Source: Hyphomicrobiales bacterium (lineage in GTDB: Bacteria > Pseudomonadota > Alphaproteobacteria > Rhizobiales > Rhizobiaceae). From it: DNA of 41,212 bases. Each line of letters starts with the position of its first letter. The first letter of the stretch is position 1. Made by a program: the position numbers and the translations under genes. The notes beneath the pieces are model-generated. The model was not told the origin of the DNA, ran no database searches, and worked only from the letters and a program-made list of their open reading frames with translations. Below are positions 31,211 through 39,044 of this stretch, in pieces. The DNA lies in contig UCFC01000032.1 in the NCBI GenBank assembly GCA_900471515.1, positions 1 to 41,212 on the forward strand, read 5' to 3'.

Positions 31211-32365
31211 TCACAGTAGCCTTGCCGCACGGCCGCTTCGCCGTGTGGCATTGTTGTAGTAGCTTGATGCCTGCTGGACAGACCGATGCCGTGATTGTTC
31301 CATCGCCTCGGGAAGGGGAATGCCGCGATTGGCTGCCTCGGTCAGATAGCCGGATCGCAAACCGTGCGCCGAAACCTCCGCAGGCTCCAGCCCGGCCATT
31401 GCGGCCCGCTGCTTGATGATCGCATTGATCGACTGCGGATCGAGCGCCCGCCGCGAGACGGTTCCCCACCGCCCGATCCCCCGAAACACGCTGCCGCTGT
31501 CGATCCCGGCGGCCGCCATCCAGGCGTTCAGAGCCTCCACCGGCCGACCGGTGAGATAGACGACCTCGTCCTGCTCGCCACTCGTCGTCTTGGTGCGGCC
31601 GAGATGGATGGCGAGCGAGGGGAGGGGAGGGCCGTCCGGCACCTCGATCGCCGGTTCAACGGTCAACTGTTCGCGACGCAGCCCGGCGATCTCGCTGCGC
31701 CGGCGGCCGCCGGAGGCGAAGGCGACCATCAGGATCGCCCGGTCGCGCAGATCCCGCAGGTTTTCGCCCGCGCAAGTCGCCAATAGCTTCGCAAGAACAT
31801 CGCCCGTAACGGCCTTGGCACTCTTCCGGGTTCGCTTCCGGGGGACGGCGCGCACGGCGAGGCGAATGGCGGATTTGAGGGCGGGGGAGGCGAAGGCGCC
31901 GTCGAGGCCGCGCCACTTGGTCAGCGTCGACCAGTTCGCCAGCCGCCGGCGCACCGTCGCCGGCGCATGCGGCCCGGTGGATTTCAAAAAACCCTGGCGC
32001 CGCAGGTTGTCGTCGACCTCCGTCGGCATGCCGTGATCGGCGTCGGCGGCACGCTTTTGCGGATCCCACAGATGCTGCGCGACGAATTTCAGCAGCAGCG
32101 CCTCAGGTGCCGGCCAGGGCAGCGAGTGTTTCGTCGCGGCCAGTGCCCAGGCCTCGAGATAAGCGAGATCGGAGGTGATCGCCCGCAGTGTGTTGGCGCC
32201 CATGCCCTGATTGACGAGGTGGCGCAGCGTCTCGACATCTTGGTCGGTGAGCAGTTCGGCCAGCTCATCCCGGCGGTCGATCGGCAGTACCGAGGCGATC
32301 GTGTCGAGCTCGACGGCGCGACGTTCGACGCCGCTCGGGCTGGCGGACTTCCGCGGCGCCGCCAT
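31211..32365 (-). CDS. Tyrosine recombinase/integrase
   Basis: 384 aa. The SAM-like core-binding domain spans about 30-160. The catalytic domain has Arg at 222-223 in GGRRRSEIAGL, the HGLRSG box (H334, R337), H360 in SRHRSVQQ and the nucleophile Tyr at 369 or 370. The set is complete, so it is probably active. Its ATG overlaps the stop of the 95-residue gene (TGATG), so they are coupled. Plasmid-borne recombinases of this kind may resolve dimers or move cassettes. A dif-like inverted repeat lies about 70 bp upstream of the operon. Confidence 0.9.
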   Translation of the reverse strand: MAAPRKSASPSGVERRAVELDTIASVLPIDRRDELAELLTDQDVETLRHLVNQGMGANTLRAITSDLAYLEAWALAATKHSLPWPAPEALLLKFVAQHLWDPQKRAADADHGMPTEVDDNLRRQGFLKSTGPHAPATVRRRLANWSTLTKWRGLDGAFASPALKSAIRLAVRAVPRKRTRKSAKAVTGDVLAKLLATCAGENLRDLRDRAILMVAFASGGRRRSEIAGLRREQLTVEPAIEVPDGPPLPSLAIHLGRTKTTSGEQDEVVYLTGRPVEALNAWMAAAGIDSGSVFRGIGRWGTVSRRALDPQSINAIIKQRAAMAGLEPAEVSAHGLRSGYLTEAANRGIPLPEAMEQSRHRSVQQASSYYNNATRRSGRAARLL

Positions 32366-32652
32366 CAGTCGATCTCGACATGCGGCCGCCAGCGGCGGAT
32401 GATCTGAATAATCTCCGGCTTGTAGGCATCGGGATAGGACAGTGTCTCCTCACGGGCGATAAACGTGAAGACGGTGATCATGTCCTCGCAGATCTCGGGA
32501 TCGAGATCGGCAAGGTCGGTGAGGTCGAAGCCGCCGTGGATATCGGCGTTCCACCAGGCGAGCAGGAAATTGGCGACGCGGCGGCTTTGTCCGGTATCGC
32601 CGTGCGCGACGTTGAGCAGCTTTTCGAGGGCGAACCGGACGCGATCATTCAT
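32365..32652 (-). CDS. Small conserved protein coupled to the recombinase (DUF7673-like)
   Basis: 95 aa, acidic in the middle. The segment RRVANFLLAWWNADIHGGFD then LTDLADLDPEICEDMITVF is what I recall of a family labelled DUF7673 in rhizobia; I am not certain. The C-terminus is basic (QIIRRWRPHVEID). The stop overlaps the recombinase start, so the two are translated together. It could be an accessory factor, but nothing in the sequence shows it. Confidence 0.75.
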   Translation of the reverse strand: MNDRVRFALEKLLNVAHGDTGQSRRVANFLLAWWNADIHGGFDLTDLADLDPEICEDMITVFTFIAREETLSYPDAYKPEIIQIIRRWRPHVEID

Positions 32653-32719
32653 AGAAAAGGCCTTTGCGGAACGGGATCTGGCCCAGATTCGGCGGATTCG
32701 CGCCCTCTGTCAATCTACC

Positions 32720-32742
32720 ATCGATAACCGATACTTATCGAT
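32720..32742. promoter_or_regulatory. dif-like inverted repeat / operator candidate
   Basis: ATCGATAA, 7-nt spacer, TTATCGAT: a perfect 8-bp inverted repeat in the divergent gap between the recombinase operon and the RHE_PE00001-type gene. A further CGATAACC half-site is at 32751-32758. The ATAA-N-TTAT layout is like Xer/dif core sites. It could equally be an operator for the neighbouring DNA-binding protein. Confidence 0.5.
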
Positions 32743-32821
32743 GATTTAAACGATAACCGGAAATAATACCATGTGAAGAACAGTAACATCATGCTAGTGT
32801 TCGTTTAGAAAATCATTTACC

Positions 32822-33967
32822 ATGATTTCAATGGCTTACGATCTCGCGAAAATCAGCATTACAGCATTGATTGGCCCGGCTTTCGACGCCGGCGTTGCCC
32901 TGACCCGTCTCGACGAGCGCATCGCCCGCTCGCCGGTCGGCGCCGGCTTCCTCGAACGCCAGAATTTCGCCGACGCCTGCGCCTCCCTCTGGATCGACGG
33001 CGAACTCGTCCATCTCGAAGACCTCGTCCTCCACGACGCCACCCGGGACATCCGCACCCCGACGCACGAACTCACCATCGCCCGCGACGTTTTAAGAACC
33101 CGCCGGCGCATCGCCGCCCAGCCATCCGGCTGGGCCCTCTCGGCCGACGGTATTCGAGTTCTGCGACAGACGTCGGACTTCAATTCGGTCGGTGCCGAGG
33201 CGGGGGAGCCGACCGGCGTCATTTGGAGCGCAGTCGCGGGGAATGCGGAAGGGGAGGGGAGAGACAGCGACGAGGCCGAAGGACTTCCCGGCGTCGACTA
33301 TGCCGCCATTGATGCGGTGCTGGCCCGTTCGGAGGCGGCGATCGAGGACGCGAGACGTCCGGCCCGCGGCGGAAGCCGTGCTGCCGAAAAGGATCCGCTG
33401 GTCTACGATCTCGACTGGGACGAGGACGCGCGGCTGGAAGAGTGGCGCGGTGTAGTGCGCCAGGCCGAGCACCTGCCGGCGGTGCTGCAGGCGATCATTG
33501 CCCTCGATGCCTGGAACGAGTTGTCGGTGCTGCAGCACGCACCCTGGCTCGGCCGGCTGTTGTCCGCCTCGATCCTGCGCCAGGCCGGCATCACCACCGG
33601 CGCCCATCTGACCACCATCAATCTCGGCCTGAAAACCATACCCGTCGATCGGCGCCGGCATCGCGATCGCGAAACCCGGCTGCTCGCCATCGCCCACGGC
33701 CTGATTGCGGCCGCCGAGATCGGCATCAAAGAGCATGACCGGCTGGTTTTGGCGCGCACCCTGTTCGATCGGAAACTGGAGGGGCGGCGAACGTCGTCAA
33801 AGTTGCCGGAGCTGGTCGAGCTCGTTTTGGCAAAACCGCTGGTGTCGGCCGGGATGGTGGCCAAAACGCTCGACGTTACGCCGCAGGCTGCGCGGCGGAT
33901 CGTTTTGGAACTCGGACTTCGCGAGATGACGGGAAGGGGGAGGTTCCGGGCGTGGGGGGTGGTGTGA
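32822..33967 (+). CDS. RHE_PE00001-type protein with C-terminal HTH (DUF1612)
   Basis: 381 aa from the first ATG; the ATG at 32831 (MAYDLAKI) is more like the homologs I recall, and neither has a clear ribosome binding site. The N-terminal DUF1612-type region includes ALTRLDERIARSPVGAGFLE and FADACASLWIDGELVHLEDL. The last 60 residues form a helix-turn-helix (LVSAGMVAKTLDVTPQAARR, IVLELGLREMTGRGRFRAWG). The family is abundant on rhizobial plasmids and its function is unknown. It may bind the inverted repeats just upstream. Confidence 0.85.
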   Translation: MISMAYDLAKISITALIGPAFDAGVALTRLDERIARSPVGAGFLERQNFADACASLWIDGELVHLEDLVLHDATRDIRTPTHELTIARDVLRTRRRIAAQPSGWALSADGIRVLRQTSDFNSVGAEAGEPTGVIWSAVAGNAEGEGRDSDEAEGLPGVDYAAIDAVLARSEAAIEDARRPARGGSRAAEKDPLVYDLDWDEDARLEEWRGVVRQAEHLPAVLQAIIALDAWNELSVLQHAPWLGRLLSASILRQAGITTGAHLTTINLGLKTIPVDRRRHRDRETRLLAIAHGLIAAAEIGIKEHDRLVLARTLFDRKLEGRRTSSKLPELVELVLAKPLVSAGMVAKTLDVTPQAARRIVLELGLREMTGRGRFRAWGVV

Positions 33968-34044
33968 GATCGCGCCGTTCGAAATGGATGGGCCGATCAA
34001 GAGATGGATAATCCTTAGTCCCGAGCAAACAGGGAAGTGAGCAA

Positions 34045-35565
34045 TCATTTCTGATCGCTGGGCGGGAAGCTCAACGGGCGGGTATGCAACTCCATAATCC
34101 TGTGCCTCAGCTGAAGGTTCAGAGCCTGCAGCGTCACATTAAAGGGAAGTGTGTAAGGGGTAGCGTCCTGGTCTCTGCCTGGTCGCGGTTTTTCCGCGGA
34201 AAAGGCAGCAACAAAGACGGCATCAATCGCATTCCACGCTAAATGCGCGCGTTCTGCGTCCCTTTTAAGGGCGAGCGTCAGGAAGGTCTCACGGATCCAA
34301 TCCCATCGCCTGCGGACATCCTCGTCCTCCATCCCGGAGAGAGTTCCTGCGTAATCAGCAGGAAACTCCTTTTTGGCAAGCTTCCAAATTTCTTTCTTCA
34401 GACTGACGAGAGACAGCTGATCTGCGATCGACTTGAAGACCCTTTCGTGCAGGCCCAGCTCATGTGCGAATTTCTCTCCGGAAGTATTCTCGCTCCAGGC
34501 CTGCTCGAGAACAGGACGGAAAATGCTTTGCTCCTTTCCGAGGTCCTCAATGATCCGGAATATGTGATCGAGAAGAGTGAAGACCAAATTCACCTTCCTC
34601 TTGCCGGCCACGAGATCGGATTCCCCCCAGATGACCGGGGTCTGCCAATGACATGGCTTTCCGCCGTCAACGTGAAAGATGCGGAGACGTGGGAAGGCCA
34701 CACAAGTAAAGGGAGCGTCCATCGTTTCTTTCTGGCTGGCGAGGCGCTCCTCTAATCTTTTCCTCGTCTCCTCGTCATGTGCCCTGGTGGGATCGTCAAA
34801 CACCATCGCGACCGGTAGGAACCGCTTTTCGCCGACGCTGCGCAGAAGAGCGTCATATAGCTTGATGAAGCGCGAACCTGTAATGGCATCGTCAACATAG
34901 ACGATGAGGTCGAATTCCGTCGTCTCGTCAGCAAAAAGTTTCGCCGCCTGCCGTATTGTCCAACCTGCAGCCGGTCGGTCGTTTCTAGGTGCATTCCAAA
35001 CCTTGGGAGTCAGGTTAAGATTCATCTTGGAACCCAAATCGCATAACACCTGAACCGCCAGGCTATTTCCAAGCGGGGATTCCACGAGCGCGACCTTGGC
35101 GAAGCCCCGTTGCGAGATCCATTCGAGTATTTCGTGGGCAAGCGAAGCCAGTCGCTCGAATTGCGCGCGACCCGTCTCGAAGAGACCGTCCGCGCCGATT
35201 TCCATGATTCGCGCGACATGCCGATTGGCCGCCGGTTCCTGTTTCAATGCGCCACGCCGCAGCACGGTCGTTGCCACCGTTTGCGCAACCCAAAACTTTG
35301 TCGCCTCCCTGCCGATCCGATCTCTTGCTGGATGCGGCGCCAATTTCGCACCCCAGTCCCTGATTTCGTAGAGGACCTCGTTTTTGGCGGCGGGTTCGGC
35401 GAGAATGTCGACGAGTGCCTCATCCACCTCCCCGATGCAGCAAAGCAACGTGCGAAGGGCAAGTCGAATGGCGGTGGTGGGCGCCAGGGAATGAAGATCG
35501 GCAATATGGCTTGAGACCCCGAACGGTTTATCTCGTCCATCTTCGGACTGTTGTTCTTCTGGCAT
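34045..35565 (-). CDS. Phosphoribosyltransferase-like protein (divergent second copy)
   Basis: 506 aa from the ATG at 35565, chosen because AAGGA lies 4 nt upstream. The frame stays open to a TTG at 35706, which would add 47 residues. Residues about 140-330 form a type I phosphoribosyltransferase-like fold. KVALVESPLGNSLAVQVL is the first strand and turn, and LIVYVDDAITGSRF holds the PRPP loop with D225/D226. The C-terminal 200 residues are helical and unassigned. No family is recognised outright. It is encoded opposite to the SIS-HAD/PRTase/ATPase operon with a 407-bp divergent gap, and shares the Asp-Asp PRPP loop with that operon's second gene. A joint function is likely but inferred. Confidence 0.7.
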   Translation of the reverse strand: MPEEQQSEDGRDKPFGVSSHIADLHSLAPTTAIRLALRTLLCCIGEVDEALVDILAEPAAKNEVLYEIRDWGAKLAPHPARDRIGREATKFWVAQTVATTVLRRGALKQEPAANRHVARIMEIGADGLFETGRAQFERLASLAHEILEWISQRGFAKVALVESPLGNSLAVQVLCDLGSKMNLNLTPKVWNAPRNDRPAAGWTIRQAAKLFADETTEFDLIVYVDDAITGSRFIKLYDALLRSVGEKRFLPVAMVFDDPTRAHDEETRKRLEERLASQKETMDAPFTCVAFPRLRIFHVDGGKPCHWQTPVIWGESDLVAGKRKVNLVFTLLDHIFRIIEDLGKEQSIFRPVLEQAWSENTSGEKFAHELGLHERVFKSIADQLSLVSLKKEIWKLAKKEFPADYAGTLSGMEDEDVRRRWDWIRETFLTLALKRDAERAHLAWNAIDAVFVAAFSAEKPRPGRDQDATPYTLPFNVTLQALNLQLRHRIMELHTRPLSFPPSDQK

Positions 35566-35744
35566 GCAATCCTTCGACACGTTGGTTGGCGAAAAGCCCA
35601 TTCTGGTCAGCGGGACCTCTCCTTGCCCAAACCGCACCTCAAAGCCAATGAGATTGATAGACTGGTTTGGCTGCAGAACCAATATTCCCTGCCGACCATG
35701 TCGCAATACAACTCAGGCTTCATAGGACGTACCAAAAACAAATT

Positions 35745-35864
35745 TTAGAAACACGAAGACAGGTCAGCGTTGCAGTTGAGAGAAAAATTGATGGCAGCCT
35801 CTTATAGTTGTTGATGACGCTTTTCTGATCGTCCGTAAATGTTGTAACTTCACGTGTTTTCTAA
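35745..35864. promoter_or_regulatory. Imperfect inverted repeat in the divergent gap
   Basis: TTAGAAACACGAAG (35745-35758) and CTTCACGTGTTTTCTAA (35848-35864) are reverse complements apart from three extra bases. They lie between the two divergent transcripts, about 90 bp apart. They could be paired operator sites. No promoter hexamers are clear enough to mark in the rest of 35566-35972. Confidence 0.4.
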
Positions 35865-35972
35865 GACGCTGCCGATCATCGGGAGGGGCTGAAACATTCT
35901 GTTTCGGACGCCTTCGCCCCTTGGGTTGGGTCATGCAGCGCGGGGTGGGGCCGTAGCCTGCACGGGGAGATC

Positions 35973-37910
35973 ATGGCAAAGCCTTATGCAACTGAAATCG
36001 GGAGCCTCGAGGCCACATTCGCTTGGGCAAAGACCGAAGATATCGCCGATCTCAGATTGGCCATCCGCACCGCGGGCCTTTTTCCCCTCCAGGCGATCGG
36101 ATCTGGAGGATCGCTAACCGCCGCACATGCGGTCGTCAGTCTCCATCAGACCTTCACTGGACGTATCGCAACGGTGTCGACGCCGCTTGACGTTGCTGCT
36201 GATCCGCTAGTCGGCGTATCCCATTGGCTTTTGAGCGCCGGAGGCGGCAACGTCGACATCATAGCCGCAGCAAAAACGCTTCTCGCGCGTGAGCCACGGC
36301 AGCTCGCCGTCATGTGCGGGCGACCGGACAGTCAACTTGCCGATCTGTGTCGCCAGCATCCGTTCGTGGATCTTTTGATCGCACCGCCCCCGGCTGGTAA
36401 GGACGGTTTCCTGGCGACCAACTCGCTGCTGGGCTTCGTCTCACTCCTCGCCCGCGCCTATGCACTTCAATTTGGCTCCAAGAACGATTGGGATACGGTC
36501 GCGGCGATCGTCGATCAGCTGCTTGCAGACGGAACTGATGTTGTCGCCTCCTGGCGAGGAGAGACCGAGAAACTTTGGTCTCGCGGGACGACGCTTCTTA
36601 TCCATGGTCCGACAACGAGGGTCGGTGCCATCGACCTGGAATCGAAATTCACCGAGGCGGCATTGGGCAATCTGCAGCTGGCTGACTATCGGAACTTTGC
36701 GCATGGCAGGCATCACTGGCTCGCCAAGAGAGGGGCGATCAGCGGCGTTCTGGCACTGGTTTCGGATCATGACCGGACGCTGGCGGAAAAAACGTTAGAC
36801 CTGATCCCCGCCGAGGTCCCGATTGCAGTGATCGACCTCAGCGGTCCGCCCGTCGCTGCCCTGCTCTCCTCCCTGATTGCCGCCCTGAGGATTACTGAGT
36901 GGGCCGGCATGGCCGCTGGCATTGATCCCGGAAGGCCGGGGGTCCCCGATTTCGGGCGTAAGCTCTATAACCTTCCGCTTCCGCGCCCTAGGAAAGCCAA
37001 GCTTGCTGTCGCACTCAGCGTCCGCGACGAGGCTGCAATTAGCCGCAAAGCCGGGAAAGCACCGGCGATCATGGATGCCGCAGAGCTGGCTCGGTGGAAA
37101 AGCGCGTTGACAGCCTATCGCGCGCAGCTTCTGGAGAAGCGGTTTTCGGCCGTCGTTTTCGACTATGACGGTACCCTCGTTGATACCCGGCATCGCTACC
37201 AGCTGCCCCGGCCAGACATCGTCGATGAGCTGATCCGGATCCTGAAAACCGGCGGCCGCGTGGCGATCGCCACGGGGCGGGGTTCCTCGGTAAGGAAAGA
37301 TCTGCGCGCAGTGTTGCCGGCTGAATATTGGAGCGAGATCCTGATCGGCTACTATAACGGAGCGGAGATTGCTCCGCTGAGCGACGCCGCCGTTCCGGAT
37401 GGTTTGGCCGCGTGCTGCCCTGAGCTGTCAGGTCTGGCGAAAGCTTTGGAGCGGCATCCGGAACTTGCCGCCTTCACGCAACAGACCGATCGGCAATTTC
37501 AGATCACGCTTCAGTCCAAGGCCGACATGGGCGAGGGTAGGCTGTGGGACATCGCTCACCAGGTGATCTTGGCGACGGGAAGCTCAGGTTTGAAAGTTAC
37601 CCGCTCCAGCCATTCGGTGGACATCGTTGCGGCCTCGGTTTCGAAGCTGAATGTCATCGACAGGCTGAAAAAGGAATTGGGGGCAGCCTCCTTTTTGACC
37701 ATCGGCGATCGCGGGCGGTGGCCCGGCAACGACTATGAGCTCTTGCAGGGAGAGAATACCCTCAGCGTGGACGAAACGAGCGTCGATCCAGCCAGTTGCT
37801 GGAATCTCGCGGATGCCGGACAGCGTGGCGTCCAGGCGACATTGGAATACATCCGGCTTCTCGAGGTCGTGGACGGGCAGCTTGGCTTTTCTAAGGATGC
37901 TCTGAAGTGA
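35973..37910 (+). CDS. SIS-domain/HAD-hydrolase fusion protein
   Basis: 645 aa with GGGAG before the ATG. Residues 30-330 look like a double SIS (sugar isomerase) unit: IGSGGSLTAAH (GSGGS at 43-47) starts the first, and RNFAHGRHHW with H244 resembles the ELxHG box of the second. Residues 390-620 are a HAD phosphatase: D397/D399 in FDYDGTLVD, T434 in ATGRGSS, and D579/D587 in IGDRGRWPGND. The cap lies between motifs II and III (C2 type, Cof/sugar-phosphatase-like). SIS domains bind phosphosugars and HAD enzymes remove phosphate, so a sugar-phosphate or nucleotide-sugar reaction is likely. Its GTGA overlap with the next gene shows one operon. The fusion itself is unusual. Confidence 0.8.
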   Translation: MAKPYATEIGSLEATFAWAKTEDIADLRLAIRTAGLFPLQAIGSGGSLTAAHAVVSLHQTFTGRIATVSTPLDVAADPLVGVSHWLLSAGGGNVDIIAAAKTLLAREPRQLAVMCGRPDSQLADLCRQHPFVDLLIAPPPAGKDGFLATNSLLGFVSLLARAYALQFGSKNDWDTVAAIVDQLLADGTDVVASWRGETEKLWSRGTTLLIHGPTTRVGAIDLESKFTEAALGNLQLADYRNFAHGRHHWLAKRGAISGVLALVSDHDRTLAEKTLDLIPAEVPIAVIDLSGPPVAALLSSLIAALRITEWAGMAAGIDPGRPGVPDFGRKLYNLPLPRPRKAKLAVALSVRDEAAISRKAGKAPAIMDAAELARWKSALTAYRAQLLEKRFSAVVFDYDGTLVDTRHRYQLPRPDIVDELIRILKTGGRVAIATGRGSSVRKDLRAVLPAEYWSEILIGYYNGAEIAPLSDAAVPDGLAACCPELSGLAKALERHPELAAFTQQTDRQFQITLQSKADMGEGRLWDIAHQVILATGSSGLKVTRSSHSVDIVAASVSKLNVIDRLKKELGAASFLTIGDRGRWPGNDYELLQGENTLSVDETSVDPASCWNLADAGQRGVQATLEYIRLLEVVDGQLGFSKDALK

Positions 37911-39037
37911 ACGAAGGGCTTGGACTGCGGATATTGAGCGAGATCATGGCTTGGGACGATGACCAGGCACGGCGCGAGTTCAGCTGGCTGCGCCTGATGT
38001 CAAAGCTGAAATATGATGGTTACCGCGATTTCCAGGCGGGCATGCGCTTCATCGAAAGCCTGGGGACATGGCTGCAGCAGTTCGATCCCGCCGAGCGGCG
38101 GACGGCCTACGAATTCGTCCGGCGATCGCTGATCTATGTCGGACAGGGAGAGATGAACCGTTTGGTCGAGCAGTTCTACCCCTCCGTTGTGCGCGAGCGC
38201 ATCATCAGCATGGTGGCGGCGGAAAAGGCCATTCCGCGCTACCGGGTGCTCGTCGACAGCGACGCGAAGGAAGCCGCCGATCGCCTGCGGCGGCAAACTC
38301 TATTCATGGGCCTCAGCGACGGCGCGAGGATCGATGGGATCAGACATAATAATGTGGGTATTCTGACCAATGAGCAGTTCGTCCTTGCGACACAGCTTGA
38401 TGAAGACAAGTGGCAGGATCTGGTTGACGATCTGCGCAAGGAACTCAAGGATCCGGACGCCCAGTTCAGACTCGTCTACCTGATCGACGACTTTGTCGGA
38501 ACGGGGACATCATTCCATCGATGGAATGAGAAGAAGGGGAAATGGTCCGGCAAGCTTTCCAGGTTCAAGGAGTCGCTTGAAAACGTGGTCGGCGCACTCT
38601 CCGGCAAGCACGTGTTATCGCCCCACTGGGAGCTGTGCGTTCACCACTATATCGCGACCGACGCCGGCTCGCGGGAAATGGTCAAGAGGGTCGAGGATGC
38701 TAAGGTATCCCTAAAGACCGATGGCTGGACGGATACGATAAATTTCTCCTTCGGCACAGTGCTGCCGGGAGACCTTCCGATCGACAAGAGCCCTGCGTTC
38801 TACTCCAACTTCATCGCGCTTACTCAGAAATATTACGACCCCACCATCCAGACTGAACATACGGATGTTGGAGGTGTGGAACATCTCGGGCTTGGCTATG
38901 GGGGGTGTGCCTTGCCACTGGTTCTCGAACACAATACGCCCAATAATTCCGTGGCCATTCTTTGGGCCGAGACCGAAGGTGGCGAAGCAACGCCGGCGAT
39001 GCGTCCGCTCTTCAGGCGAAGACAGAGGCATTCATAG
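37907..39037 (+). CDS. Phosphoribosyltransferase-like protein (conflict-system type)
   Basis: 376 aa from a GTG overlapping the upstream stop. The PRPP-binding loop is LVYLIDDFVGTGTSF with D194/D195. The C-terminal part has GGCALPLVLEHNTPNNSVAI, a segment I associate with PRTase-like proteins of bacterial conflict clusters (a Pfam family of that kind exists as I recall). The N-terminal 100 residues are helical (YRDFQAGMRFIESLGTWLQQ). Phosphoribosyltransferases move ribose-5-phosphate from PRPP to a base or another acceptor; the acceptor here is unknown. The next gene starts 7 nt after its stop. Confidence 0.8.
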   Translation: MNEGLGLRILSEIMAWDDDQARREFSWLRLMSKLKYDGYRDFQAGMRFIESLGTWLQQFDPAERRTAYEFVRRSLIYVGQGEMNRLVEQFYPSVVRERIISMVAAEKAIPRYRVLVDSDAKEAADRLRRQTLFMGLSDGARIDGIRHNNVGILTNEQFVLATQLDEDKWQDLVDDLRKELKDPDAQFRLVYLIDDFVGTGTSFHRWNEKKGKWSGKLSRFKESLENVVGALSGKHVLSPHWELCVHHYIATDAGSREMVKRVEDAKVSLKTDGWTDTINFSFGTVLPGDLPIDKSPAFYSNFIALTQKYYDPTIQTEHTDVGGVEHLGLGYGGCALPLVLEHNTPNNSVAILWAETEGGEATPAMRPLFRRRQRHS

Positions 39038-39044
39038 GATCATC

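Noticed and set aside
31211..33967. Integron-like arrangement (tyrosine recombinase with adjacent cassettes)
   Set aside because: No attC-like repeats or promoterless cassette array is visible, and the recombinase lacks the extra integron-integrase motif as far as I can read.
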